A DNA stretch of 64,000 nucleotides. Origin: Pogonophryne albipinna. Lineage: Eukaryota > Chordata > Actinopteri > Perciformes > Artedidraconidae. The DNA is taken from assembly GCA_028583405.1 (NCBI GenBank), contig CM053250.1:41331362-41395361 (forward strand), in the 5' to 3' direction. Both the position numbers and the translations under genes were made by a program. Shown piece by piece: positions 1-47,283 of the stretch (positions are counted from its first letter, which is position 1; every line of letters starts with the position of its first letter). The notes under the pieces are model-generated. The model did no database searches. It worked only from the letters and a program-made list of their open reading frames with translations, and had not been told where the DNA came from.

Positions 1-85
1 AGTTATGTGAAATCTGTTGACATAACACATATTAAATTCTATGTTTCAGTTTTTCCAGTGGACTGGAGTCTTTTTATGGACTCAC

Positions 86-34440
<34,355 letters not shown>

Positions 34441-35783
34441 CTGAGACAAGGGACACAGACACTCATCAGTCCCTTCTGTTGTCCATAATGAAACCAACAA
34501 GCAGGTAGTCTATCTTTTTTCAGCTGCCTTAGGTGTTTTGGGTCGAGTACACACATTCTTAAAAAAATGATCCACCAATTAAAAATCAGCTCAAAGATAG
34601 CTAGCTCCTGAGCTAGCTCTAAAGGGATACATAAAGGTCAGTGAACTTGCATCGGCGACTGAGCCAGTGGATATAAACATGCTATTTAGCCTCATAATCA
34701 TCATTCAAATAAACTAATGAAGATAACTGGTTAGGATAGGGTTAGTAACTGAAGTTATTCCAACTTTCCAACTTTGAAAGCTGTTTGTATGAAAGGCTCC
34801 CCCATAACCACCTCTTTGGGTTTTCCCCAGTCTTCTAACATCGTGGCAATGGAAACATGTTAGCAGCGGGGACATTTTGTCATGTTCACCAATTGACTTT
34901 AAAGAACTCTAGAGAAATGGACTTCTTATATAACTACTCTTTTAGGTAATAATGAACCACACAGGTTACTAGACTTTTGTTTTGGTATGGCTGACATATT
35001 GGAATCAGCCTGGGTCCCAGGGGGTCTTATACATCCACATCTTTTCATTCTTCCTCCTTTATTCTGGCCTGCTCCTTTTCAAATGGAATAGTTCACAGCA
35101 TGAAGCAGGAAATGAGCCATTTCCCTGGCATGAGTACTATTGTTGTACTAAAGTACTTCATCTACTCTGTTTAAAGAACATTTTCAGAAATTATGATACA
35201 CCAAAAAGTGAGAAGGAAATGTTTAAAATGTGTTCGAAGTAATGAATGTTATACAATTTTAAATGTAAAGTATATTTTCAGGAAAATGTGATAAAGCCAA
35301 AATGTAACTTTTGGCGGTCAGCAATGTTATATATCTTTGTGATTTGTTTTGTTGGGTTTTTGACACAGCTTGTCTAAAACCCAGCAGTGTTATGACGCTG
35401 ACTCAGACTTGCCACATCTTCTCCACTGTTTCCACACCATATGACCTCAAACCCTGCACACCAATGTGCACATGAACATTTCAGAGAAGAGAGTGCAGAC
35501 ACAAAGTGAGCCTCGTAGTGACCTCACAGTCCCCTGTCCTCACTGAGTCCTTCACACTGTACAACACTCAGGAGCTGAGCTCATGCATCAAGGTTCTGAT
35601 AGGAGGATGGAGGGCCCCAACACCAAATCCAAATCACTGTTACAGTCTTCAAGAGCTGAAGTGTATTCATAGTCTGTAGACGTGAAGGCAGCTCAAAAAG
35701 GTGAATAAAACAAGAGGACACACATGTTCATTACAACAACCATGATATCAGCCAACAAACTGTTCGGCCAGCATCTTCATATA
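34441..35783. other. plcg2 5' intron / upstream, no feature recognised
   Basis: No coding exon, RNA gene or clear element seen. If the 46.7 kb first exon is right, this is intronic. Confidence 0.5.
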
Positions 35784-36586
35784 CACTGAACAAAAATATA
35801 AATGCAACACTTTTGTTTTTGCTCCCATTTTTCATGAGATGAACTCAAAGATCTAAAACAGTTTCTATATACACAAAATAACCATTTCTCTCAAATATTG
35901 TTCACAAATCTGAAAAAATCTGTGATAGTGAGCACTTCTCCTTTGCAGAGATAATCCATCCCACCTCACAGGTGTGGCATATCAAGATGCTGATTAGACA
36001 GCATGATTATTGCACAGGTGTGCCTTAGGCTGGCCACAATAAAAGGCCACTCTGAAACATGCAGTTTTGCTTTATTGGGGGGGTCTGGGGGGGTCCGAAA
36101 ACCAGTCAGTATCTGGTGTGACCACCATTTGCCTCAAGCAGTGCAACACATCTCCTTGGCATAGAGTTGATCAGGTTGTTGATTGTGGCCTGTGGAATGT
36201 TGCTCCACTCCTCTTCAATGGCTGTGCCAAGTTGCTGGATATTGGCAGGAACTGGAACACGCTGTCGTATACGCCGATCCAGAGCATCCCAAACATGCTC
36301 AATGGGTGACATGTCCGGTGAGTATGCTGGCCATGCAAGAACTGGGATGTTTTCAGCCTCCAGGAATTGTGTACAGATCCTTGCAACATGGGGCCGTGCA
36401 TTATCATGCTGCAACATGAGGTGATGGTCGTGGAGAAGTGCTCACTATCACAGATTTTTTCAGATTTGTGAACAATATTTGAGAGAAATTATTTTGTGTA
36501 TATAGAAAATGTTTTAGATCTTTGAGTTCATCTCATGAAAAATGGGAGCAAAAACAAAAGTGTTGCATTTATATTTTTGTTCAGTG
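35784..36586 (-). mobile_element. Tc1/mariner-like element, internally deleted
   Basis: Long inverted termini (outer CACTGAACAAAAATATAAAT) flanked by TA (35782-35783, 36587-36588). At 803 bp it is shorter than an autonomous Tc1. Carries the C-terminal transposase half on minus. Confidence 0.93.
36106..36424 (-). pseudogene. Tc1-type transposase, C-terminal half
   Basis: QHDNARPHVA carries the second catalytic Asp; SPDMSPIEHVWDALDRRIRQ carries the third acidic residue (Glu, D34E type). Ends NGGHTRY stop. The N-terminal DNA-binding half and first Asp are missing, so it cannot be active. Confidence 0.92.
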
Positions 36587-36588
36587 TA

Positions 36589-39210
36589 GATAGACACTGT
36601 TCAGTCACTCATTGTTTTGTGAACTACAGCATTTCATTTAACATTTCAATCATCACCCTCTTGGTCTTTTTGTGGACGGTGGAGCAAAGTACAAGTGAAC
36701 GCTGCTGAAGACAATTTGAGACGACCAAAATGTTACAATTAACTTCCATGAAGTCAAAACCCACTGTAAAACGGTTCAAGTTTTACAATAAAAATACGGA
36801 CAAGTCCCAAACCCAAGCCCAGAACAAGAGCGCTTAAGCCGCAGAATTACAACTTCATGGTCAGTCACATTGTCTTTAGGTAAATGAACTCCCTCATCAC
36901 AAAACAATTTCCCTTTCAAATTTGAAATGGAAATGTTATACCTCTGTTTGTTCCAGGGATGTTTGGATTGTGGGCCCTCCCCCTTCAGCTGAGGGTCCGC
37001 AGAAATATCACATACTTTCCCCGACGTACGCAAGAGCTAATCCTTTGAAATGCGATGTTAGAGCTCTGAAATACACGTTATTGTGACCGTGCTCTCTCTA
37101 CTTCACTTCATGATATTATAATCACTCTCTTTTCCTCATTTCCATTCACTTACTTATTCTCTATGTCAATCATTCATTTCATTCCAACAGTTCAGTGCTT
37201 GAAGATTTTGAGCGGAAAAGTATAGGCATTGGTAAAAATAAGGATGGAAAGGGATTACCTTGAATGTACGATTGTTGCTATGGATACTGTCATGAGCCTT
37301 ACAGCAGATGTGTGTCAATGAAAATGTGGCTCCCTATGCAACAGTGCATTTTTTTATGACTGAAACGAATTAGGGCTTTGTAGTGCAGTGATGGTGTAAG
37401 ATGATGTCATAAAGACGTGAGTTAGAAATAGTGTGGGCACACAGATGAGGGGAGAGTTGAAGGTCAATATCTAATATTTAACTTGCAAATGACCGGAGAG
37501 ATATCAAAACAACACAGAGACACTGGATTGCTGTTGGATTACATTTGAGATAAACATTACATTTTCTTATATATTTTTATTTAAAATAAAAGGAATATTG
37601 TGGAATATAGGCAAGTAAGAACCAATTAAAAGGCCATACGTACGTTTAGAAAATTGTTGAAATATACCCCTTTCTTCATGTTTAGATATATTAGAGAACT
37701 GCTCTGATCCATATCATTATATAAAGTTTTAACATAGCATAATGTGTAGTGTTAATATTCATTGTCTGCCTTTTCTACACTGAAATATATTTTTAAATGG
37801 AATATAATATACAATATGTTTTATATTTTTTATATAGTATTTTTAAACTTGAATCACAAAAACCAAAACACATTCTTGAATGTTTTGCATGGAAATGAAT
37901 GATTAACGGACCTTATCACACCACTGTTCCACTGTTTCCCCGGCAGAGACCTTTACCCTGCAGGGACTGTCCCTGTGAGATCACTGCAGCATTATTCAGA
38001 GCGGAGGTTTCCTCATACTGCATCACTACCTCACACACTGTATGTCACAAAACACACACCAGCTGCCTCAGGTAAACCTGTGTGTACATGAAATAAGGAT
38101 GTGATGATCCTGTGTGCTGAACACTAACATGATGTTCTGTTAATGTGTCCTGAGATACACACAGGAACAATCACTCATACTGTATACACCAGTACAACCC
38201 AAATACCAGTGTTGGATAGTAACAAAGTACGGTACTTAAGTACAAGAATACTGTATCTCTTTTCAGCACAGGGGGGTACGATGCAAACAGCACACACATA
38301 CACGCACATGCACACAAACAAACACACACAAGAACATTAAGACAGACTGTGTGTGCGAAAGAGATAAAAGGATACTAAATATTGGATTAACTTTCATACA
38401 GAACAATTAAGGCAAGGGGATGATATTCTGAGAAAAATATTTTTTGGATATTAAAGATTCACATTTATTATAAAAAAACAAATGACTTTCTTTGAAGTTA
38501 TACACTTTAAAGTCATAAAAAGAAAAGAACTCACATTAAATGTATGAGAAAAACTTTTTTTTGTATTTGTCAAGGAACCACATGGCTTTGTTTTACGAGG
38601 TTGGATCAACCCCATCACACAAAACACGCAGATGCTTGCCCTATATATAATTGTTTTAATTGCGTTTAAGTTAAAAATACCAGTATTTACTTGTATTTTG
38701 AGGAGGGCCAGTCAGTGCAGCACATGTAGTTTGTGTCAGTCCCTCTACTCTATTTGCCTTTCGCTGCCATGCCATTTATGGTTAAAATCTGCCCAGGAAT
38801 TATGGGAGGAAGTTGGGATCAAACTTGGTCATGTGATTATTTGCGTTAATTTTTTATTTAACACGTTAAGGATTCAAGATGAATAGCAAGCGTTAACACG
38901 TTAATGTTAACAGGCCTACCATTTATACTTTCCTATCAGATTTAGCCCTGTGAAAAGACACACAGTGGTTCTTGGCCACACAAGCAAATACTATATTATT
39001 GGATGAGGACAACGTCATAGACAGATGCAAGAATATCCCTGTGCATACTATTAGACCTCCTCACTAACATGTGTGTTGGCATTCCCTGTTTACCAATGGA
39101 TTCTCTGATAAGGTCGTTCCAACGTTGTAAAGTGAAGCCATGTGGTTCCTCTACCAGAAAAAAACTAAAATAGCTCAGATCTTTTTGTTTAAAAAAAGTT
39201 TTACCAAATG
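36589..39210. other. intergenic/intronic sequence, nothing firm
   Basis: AT-rich. 38205-38260 has a short TAACAAAGTACGGTACTTAAGTAC fragment of the dispersed ACTCAAGTA family. No coding exon recognised. Confidence 0.5.
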
Positions 39211-39221
39211 TTGCCCTAATA

Positions 39222-39915
39222 GAGTGGCGAAGTCCCTCCCCTTCTGGTGGACCTCCATGGGACCTTATTTCGGAAAAATTATGTATTGAAGTCAATGAAG
39301 AGAGAAAGATTATCTTTCGATCCCGTTTGAATTGTGCCACGAATTACACATATGATATTTGTCAATTGAAAAGATAATTTTGCAAGTCAAAACAATTAAA
39401 ATGTGTTGTAAAACTGTGAAGTAACACATTTTTTTGTGTGAAACGCTCAATGAACTACAACTCTGGTCTAGCACACGTCACCAACACCAAGATGGCCGTC
39501 ACGTTAGCACATTTCACCTCTTTCTTTCAGAATGAGGAGAAAAGTATTAAAAGAGGTGAAAATCACTCCAAGTCTGTGCATGTTGAGAACTGTACATACA
39601 CACAAGGGGAGTTAGTCGGTTCCGTGAGAGCCAGCATGCGGGACCGGCTTTACAAGGTTTCAGTGAGTAACACGAGTGTAATGTGTAACGTTAATGTACG
39701 CGACTCTGGGATTTGTAGTCTTTCTAATTGTGTATTTTTCGACAAACTGTGACTTTTTTGACATGGAAATTATTTTTTAAGATTGACAAACATCATATGT
39801 ATAATTCGTGGCACAATTCAAACCGGATCGAAAGATAATCTTTCTCTCCCCATTGACTTCCGAAATAAGGTCCCATGGGGCGGAAGTAGAAGGGCGGGAC
39901 TTCGCCTCTCTATAC
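39222..39915. mobile_element. foldback element with long inverted termini
   Basis: Left arm from GAGTGGCGAAGTCCC, right arm ending GGGACTTCGCCTCTC. Arms of about 130 bp share GGGACCTTATTTCGGAA, AAAGATTATCTTTCGATCC and GAATTGTGCCACGAATTA. About 420 bp of central sequence. Confidence 0.75.
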
Positions 39916-41024
39916 GCTGTCTCAGAAAGATGACTCAGAATGACCAATTATAGTGCCCAATGTCTGTCAACAGCGTTTCCGCCAGGAGGGCGTCTTGCCG
40001 TCTTTTGACGCCCTTATTCAGCTCAGGACGCCCTGAACTCGAGCCGAGGGCGTCCAAAAATATTAATAATTCAAGAGAAGATCGAGAGTTTTTATCGCTT
40101 GAAATAACGAAAAGGAAAAAGGACAAGGACATCCCTCTGTTGGAGGGGCAAAGGAGTCTGGTGGGATTCTTTTCGGAGTATTGAAGATCGTTTCCCCGAC
40201 ATCGGCGGTGCCTGCTCCAGGACAACACAGAACGTGCGCGATTTGGATGCGATGAGCCGTGCTACGGTACGTCCACACAGCAGCTTTAAACAAATCTTCC
40301 AACGCTTCTCTGCCCATTGACTTTGAATGGGGATGACGTCACTTTGCCTCGCTTTTCGCCGAACTGCATTGTGGGGGAGCGAAGCGAAGATTTCCAGGAT
40401 TTCCAGGATTCAAAAGTTGAGCAATGTTCAACTTTTGAAGCTGAGCTGGAAGCGCCAGCCAATCAAATCCCGTTTATGCAAATCTGACAGTACAAGCGCT
40501 AGCCAATTAGTGATGGGCATTTAGATTCCCTTCGGGGACACAAATCTTTTGATTCAGTTCACTTTAAAGATTCATTCACTGATTCGTTCACCGGTTCACG
40601 AACGACTTCTGGTGATTTGCACGTTCGCGAACGATTCGTCTTTGTACTTAATTTGTTCAGTGAGTCTTCACTACTGCCGAAGTCCGTACAAGAAGTTTGC
40701 TGGCGTAACATGTATGATATTAAAACACATTTTACACCTCACCTTGTTGCCCCATGAATTATGCTCTGGGAATAGGCTACATATTATTTAAGAAATATAA
40801 TTGGCCATTGTCAAATCTCTCATAAATGTGTGCCTGACTATACGATGTATTACAGCAGACTAGCACGTTATACTTTCAAACCCATGCACGTATTATGTGG
40901 CCTAACTTAAATCCCAAAGCATTAAACTCAATTTGGCCGAGTTCAAAGTGAATAAAAAAATATATCCTCTACATCGGTGACGATTTATTCATATTCTATA
41001 GTATGTACCCATCTATGTTTACCT

Positions 41025-41600
41025 TTAGCTAGCGGCTAAGCTAGTGGGACGCTACGGAGCCCAGCTATCCGCCCTCTGAAGCTTTTAGGGCCGACAGGGA
41101 GAGGAGAATACAACGCTGTGTGTATTTATCGCTAAGCTAGCGGCTAAGCTAGCTGGACGCTACGGAGCCCAGCTATCCGCCTTCTGAAGCTTTTAGGGCC
41201 GACAGGGAGAGGAGAATGTCCCGCTAACGCTGTGTGTGTGTATTTCACATTAGCGGGACGCTATGGAGCTCAGGTATCCACCATCTGAAGCTTTTAGGGC
41301 CGACAGGTACAACGCTGTGTGTATTTATCGTTAAGCTAGCGGCTAAGCTAGCTGGACGCTACGGAGCCCAGCTATCCGCCCTCTGAAGCTTTTAGTGCCG
41401 ACAGGGGGAGGAGAATGTCCCGCTAACGCTGTGTGTGTGTGTTTCACATTAGCGGGACGCTATGGAACTCAGGTATCCGCCATCTGAAGCTTTTAGGGCC
41501 GACAGGGGGAGGAGAATACAACGATGTGTGTATTTATCGCTTAGCTAGCTGGACGCTACGGTTCAGGTATCCGTCCACTGAGGCATTTATGGCGAACAGG
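41025..41600. repeat. minisatellite, about 100-120-bp units
   Basis: Repeated AGCTAGCTGGACGCTACGGA and TCTGAAGCTTTTAGGGCCGA blocks with variable lengths between them; 5-6 imperfect copies. Confidence 0.85.
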
Positions 41601-41612
41601 TTGAGGAGGATG

Positions 41613-41854
<242 letters not shown>

Positions 41855-42117
41855 CAGAGCTCAGATGAGAGGGCTCTGATTACAGTACACTGTAGGTATT
41901 CTTTAAGTTCGTCGTTCGCGAACAGCTTCTCTTTAGCTTTTGGCGGAAGGTGGCGACTCAAACAAACAAATCGTTTTGTGGGAGGAATCAGTTCATCTCA
42001 TTCACTTCAAAGCTTCGTTCAAAAAGAACGAATCGTTCGCCAACGACCCATCACTATAGCCAATCAAACCACGTGTATGCTGGGAGAGCCAGACCGCAGT
42101 TCATTTCCTCATATTCC

Positions 42118-42231
42118 AAACGAGAAATTACGGTAGCAAATCACCCGGTTCTTTACGACCAGACTATTTACCGGGATACAAACCGGAGGAACCAGGCATG
42201 GAAGGAGGTGGCAGAGACAGTGGGTGAAACT
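42118..42231 (+). pseudogene. MADF/Myb-like exon fragment of the Harbinger element
   Basis: Reads ITVANHPVLYDQTIYRDTNR RNQAWKEVAETVGETG then gtaggt donor. The HPVLYD ... NQAWKEVA pattern is that of MADF domains, which Harbinger-type elements use for DNA binding. Only the first half is present. Confidence 0.6.
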
Positions 42232-42899
42232 GGTAGGTTTTCGCCTGTTTGGGGAGTTTATATATATATATATTGCTCGCATAAAATCCCCGGGGTTTTT
42301 TGCTTTGTATGTCGGGGGCGGGAGATTCATGTGATTGGTTGTTGGTCGCGTTGCTCGCAAAAAATCCCCAAGCTTTCAGACACGACCAGCTCCAAGATTT
42401 TCAAGATTTTTTCAAAGCTGCTGTGTGGACGTACCGCTAGTGGAGCACGCGCGTGAGCTGCGAGCACCAGAGCCTCGCCGCGGCGAAACTGAGGCTCCGT
42501 GGTAAACTGTGGTAACATGAAGAGCCGTTTGGGAGCCAAAACAGCTGGCGCTTTAAGAGAGCCGCGCCAAATGATCCGGCTTGCTAACGTAACAAGACAG
42601 TATCTATAAGGGACGGCTCAAGTCAAAATTCAAGCACACTCCCCCACCCCATAATAAAAAGATAGGACAATAAACACGTCAGGAATGTTGTGTATCTCCG
42701 TGTGTTGTGGCTTCTTATGGCCAAAAACTGATTAATGCAGCTCTAACAACATTTCAATGTTAATTTCACCTAAAGCAGAGGTCATTTTAGTACAAACCTT
42801 TTCAATGATACCATTGATTAAACACGATGGAAATGATCTATTAACTTCAGGGTCTTCAATACAATGAGCACACAAACAGTACCTGAGCTCTGGCTATAA

Positions 42900-42985
42900 G
42901 AGGTTGTTAGCTGTTGGTTGTTAGCTGTTAGCTGTTGGTTGGAAGCTGTTAGCTGTTAGCTGTTGGTTGTTAGCTGTTGGTTTCA
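42900..42985. repeat. TTAGCTGTTGG-type short tandem repeat
   Basis: Mixture of TTAGCTG and TTGGTTG units, about 11 copies of 7 bp. Confidence 0.85.
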
Positions 42986-43661
42986 GACAGGTTTTTATAC
43001 TGACATAAAAATAGATATTAGAGACAGGATTATAACCAGGGGTTGAATTGGGCCAGGGCTGTCCACAAAACCTTTAATAAATTAGTGCTTACTCTGGATG
43101 TAGAACATTTTTGTTCAAAAGGTTACACATTGAAGTACAAGTCATGCATTCAACTAAAGCAAAAGTAAAAGTACTCATAATCCAATCTTACTATTAAGTC
43201 ATATTTGATATGCCTTAATGTGAATATCACACTGTTGCAGTTAGTAATGCAGGGTACATTGAAACAACTTTATAATACAGACTGCTGGGCAGCTTAACCT
43301 ACAATAATATATCATCATTAAACTGCTAATGTATAGCCTACTTCTCTTTTTTTAATCTGCTTTAAGTTACAAGTCACTTTAGCTGTCACATAAATGAAGT
43401 GGATTGTAAAGTAACATACCATGGAAATACATAACAAGTATCCCAAAATGGTACTTCAGTTTAGAGTAAATGTTTTCCACCTCTCATTTACATTTACATT
43501 ATGATTTAACAACAAAACAAAACACTTCAGTAGTTCAACATTAAAACTATATTAAATGATGCATGTATTTATATTAGACTGCATTTTATTTGTAATGGAT
43601 CAACACATTTATAACTGATACAACATACAGTATATAAATGAGGAGTTTTATTAAATATTAA

Positions 43662-44924
43662 AGTGGACCTATTATGCTATATTGGAAAAATATATTGTAG
43701 GGCCAAAACATGTCTGTGAACAGTGGCGAGCCGTCAGGGCCCTCAGGCCCTCTCTGAAGTCCTAAGATATTCTACAAAATAATATTTAAAAACATTAAAA
43801 ATATATATTTTTTTTTTGTTATATTTTTCATTAGTTTTACCAAAATAACTTGATTTAATTGTAATTAAAAAAACAACAACACAGAAATAAATCCTTCGAA
43901 TCTGCCTGTTCAGTTTCTGTTGGAATGTGAAGGGTTAAATGAAAGAAGCTCCTTTAGCCGTCTCTGCAAGTAACTGAAGATAGGAGCTGATTGGTGGTCC
44001 TGCTGTAAATTCACAGAGGGCCCACTACAGTAACGCAATGAGAGAGTAATGTCAAATGACAGTACAATTGACCAATCATATCTTCCCTCTAAATGGGTGG
44101 GTTTTATTATCGCGGACTTTATGACAAGTTCCGCCCGCTGTGAAGCTTTTCTTGTTTCCATAGCAACGACAACTTCCTTCCAACAGCGTAAACTCACCTT
44201 CAAAATAAAAGCATGCCAAATTACACTGAAGACATACAACTGCAACGAAAGTAACACAATGCAATATCCTTTTCAATTTCAAAGAACACAAATTGGATTA
44301 TTTACAGGTGTTGTTTTGTGTGATAGAGGGACGCTGTTATTGATGCGCTTTGCACCCCGGGCCGTTGTTTTGATATTCCGCCGAAGTATACGCTGTGACG
44401 TAATAACTCTAAGGGGTGGGGGTCAGAGGGCCTAGGCATAAAAGTCACAGCTCGCCACTGTCTGTGAAGTTTTTTGCTTAAAATACCAAACAGTTCATCC
44501 ATTGTAGCCATGCCTCATACTGCTCAAACCCCTATTTTGCAGCCCTGTTCGAGAAACTTGGAATTTGGGTCCTTAGCTTGAAAAAAAAAAAAGAGGAGGC
44601 GGAGCTAACGCCTGATCAGAATTCTACCGGAGATAAAGTTAAATTCTGCTGTGATAAAACGCCATCATGTTCTAAACCACATCAAGGATTATTTCTTAAA
44701 CAGTATGGAGCTTGAATGCTTTTTCTCTTGCAGGTTTACCACAAGGTGAGTTCCTTTTTATATGTCCTGCTTTTTAAAACACATGTGCTCTCCAGTACAG
44801 GTTAGCTCTGAGTGTTAGTGAGGCTTGCTAATGTAAACAAAGACGAGATTACGTCCAAAACACGTCAGGCATTGTTTCTGTGGGTCCGCTGCCGATTTGT
44901 CGTGAGATCGGCAGCAAATCCCCT
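43662..44924. mobile_element. TTAA-flanked DNA element, interrupted by a hAT element
   Basis: TTAA at 43658-43661 and 44925-44928; begins AGTGGACCTATTATGC. TTAA duplications fit piggyBac or Kolobok. No transposase. The right terminus (CAAATCCCCT) is a weaker inverted match than in the neighbouring element. Confidence 0.6.
43721..44460. mobile_element. hAT-type element nested in the TTAA element
   Basis: Termini CAGTGGCGAGCCGT / ACAGCTCGCCACTG. Perfect 8-bp duplication TCTGTGAA (43713-43720, 44461-44468). 740 bp, non-autonomous. Confidence 0.87.
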
Positions 44925-44981
44925 TTAAGTAAAATGGGTTATTCATACCAAGCCCTTTTTGTTCAAAGGGAATTACCTTAA

Positions 44982-46161
44982 AGGGGACCTATCATGCAAA
45001 ATGCACTTTTGTACGTCTTTTATACATGAATATGTGTCCCCGGTGTTCCAGGGAACTCACCAAGTGTCAGAAAACACAACCCTCTCTATTTTCCTCCATA
45101 CCCAAATCTCTAAAAAAAAAAGGGGCTGCAACGGATCTGATACAGACTGATCCAGATTTGAACACTGTTCTGACGTCAGGACGGTGGCGCTACGGCTATT
45201 GGTCAATTCTCCACCTATCAGGGGAATGAGAGGTTGGGCCACAGCCGGCCATTGTCGCTCGAAAGCGCTGGAGACGCTGTAGTACATATGCCAGGCCTGT
45301 AAGTGGCGCTGTAGTCTGCCACAAAAGCAGCGAAGAAGACTTCCCTTGCATGGTTGCCATGGTTGCCCTTCTGTTTATTCTCCGCTGTGGCTCTTTTTCT
45401 CCCTCCCCGAGGCAAGCGTTTGCGCCTCCTGCTTTAAAACAAATGAATAATGACTCTATATAATCATATGTAAGGGATAATGTGCAGCGACGCGGTCATT
45501 ATGGGGAAAAGAACACCGACAGGCTGATCAAGAGCCCGACGCGAAGCGGAGGGATCTAGATTCGCCCGACGCGAAGGAGCCCGCTTCGCGTCGGGCTCCT
45601 GATCAGCCTGTCGGTGTTATTTTCTCCTATTACACGGCCACATTCTCAACAAAGTAACGACATGACTCCCAATATTAATTGAAATGCTTTTATGGATTTA
45701 GAAAACGATTTTATTGATTTAAAAAATAGTTGTATGTATTGATTTAAATTGACATGCATCCGCTAAGAAAAGTAGTCCGTTGTTACTGTTTGAACTAACG
45801 TAGCAGTGGCAGGAAGTGCTTCGATAGTGTTTTTGAGGAGCTTTTTGATTACAGATTTGAAAACATCGTTGCTTGCTTTAAAAGTAGCACAATTCATTAT
45901 GTCAAACCTTGGAAAGTATCTACATATCCCTGCCCTAATGCCAAAGTAACTGCACACTCCCCTCTCCTGCAGGGGGGCGTGTTCAGCTGCAGCTCACAGA
46001 ATCAGCCCCCTGCAAAAACAGGGCTGGAAAGAGCAAATAGAGCAAAATGAGGCATGGCTAAAATGCAGGATCTTTTTGTTATTTTGAAAAAATATATTTA
46101 TATACTTTATATAGGTATGGCCCTACAATATATGTTTCAAATATAGCATGATAGGTCACCT
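44982..46161. mobile_element. TTAA-flanked DNA element with internal hairpin
   Basis: TTAA at 44978-44981 and 46162-46165. Inverted termini AGGGGACCTATCATGC / GCATGATAGGTCACCT. 1180 bp, no transposase. Confidence 0.82.
45512..45618. repeat. 38-bp-arm inverted repeat (hairpin)
   Basis: Arms 45512-45549 and 45581-45618 are complementary at 37 of 38 positions, starting AACACCGACAGGCTGATC. The 31-bp loop has a third short copy of CGCCCGACGCGAAG. Confidence 0.93.
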
Positions 46162-46165
46162 TTAA

Positions 46166-46495
46166 GAAATAAATATATAAATGTTTTCTACACAGCTAGT
46201 CTGAATGACTTTGTAGACTGCAGGGTAGCTTGTGGATTTACTCCAGGTGGAACTAAAGTCTGATTTAACACTTGATTATATTTCACATCATTCATCCACA
46301 TCTGTAAACTAACTACCTGTATTCAATAAATGTAGTGGAGTAAAAGTACACCATTTACCTCTGAATTGTAGTGGAGTAGAAGAAGAAAGTACCATCAAAT
46401 GGAAATACTCAACTAAAGTACATGTCCCTTAAAATTGTACTTAAGTGTAGTACTTAATTAAATGTACTCAGTTACTTTCAACCACTGTCAAAATC
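46166..46495. mobile_element. ACTCAAGTA-family dispersed repeat, partial
   Basis: Reverse orientation relative to 17430-18078; shares CTCCAGGTGGAACTAAAGTC and the AAAGTACA body. Ends GTTACTTTCAACCACTG. Confidence 0.6.
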
Positions 46496-46593
46496 CGTAT
46501 TCAGCATTAGGCCACAGCAACATGTGAGGATAGATGTGAGTGTGATGGGGAAACCAGCAAACCTCCGACTCCGGTGGAACCGGTAGTAGCCTA

Positions 46594-46594
<1 letters not shown>

Positions 46595-46640
<46 letters not shown>
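46595..46640. repeat. (CA)n microsatellite
   Basis: About 22 CA units with one interruption (CC) near 46630. Confidence 0.95.
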
Positions 46641-46642
<2 letters not shown>

Positions 46643-46741
46643 TGCTGCGGGTTTTCTCTCCTCTTTTCGAACGGTTCCAGCAGCAGCAGTTGACCCGCTG
46701 CTGCTCACTTATCATTGTGATATAACAAAGTAAAGTCTGAC

Positions 46742-46890
46742 CTGTGTGAGGTGGTCCTTCAGCTCTGTTGCCGCTTCTTTTCTATCTGATCATGGTTTGA
46801 AAGTCATGAAAGGAGCTGCAGAGGATGTAGAGTGTTGACAAAAAGGCCAGCCGCAAACCGGCCAGTTCCTCTATCTGTGTACAAGGAAGT
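46742..46890 (-). promoter_or_regulatory. candidate non-coding first exon and promoter of plcg2 (tentative)
   Basis: Exon 1 of plcg2 begins with 8 nt of UTR after an acceptor, so an upstream exon must exist. In non-repetitive sequence here the minus strand shows a donor-like CACACAG|gtcaga (GT at 46740-46741). Upstream of it, at about 46883-46895, the plus strand reads ACAAGGAAGTAAAAG, an ETS/PU.1-like core, and a TATA-like A/T stretch lies near 46925-46937. Inference only; the 5' boundary is a guess. Confidence 0.25.
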
Positions 46891-47283
46891 AAAAGTTCAC
46901 TTGCAATATATGCACAGCGACAAGTTATAAAAAAAAAAGGACCGGAAGCAGGGACGGTATCTATGCAAACGAGTCACGACTGTGCCTGTGGCACCGCAGA
47001 GCTCTCGGCTAAGAACACATTCATACAGAGGAACATGGTGTCAGCCCTGTGATGGAGCACCTCACTGTCAGTCTGACATGTGGTTCTCAATCTGCGGGGC
47101 GAGGACTCCTCATGTCCTTTAAACTGCTCCTCAGAATTATTCCTATAGCCTGAAGGAACTCCACTTATAAAATGAAAAGTAGGCCTATACGGTAAGGGAA
47201 ATTAAAGAATAATTACTCTCATCCTTTATTACTGGATGAAGAAGTATTCACAACCACCTTCTAACTAATAGAACTACCAGCAG

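Noticed and set aside
39960..40184. 74-residue open frame containing KRKKDKDIPLLEGQRS
   Set aside because: No recognised family; it may be a transposon remnant next to the Harbinger insertion, but I could not support a call.
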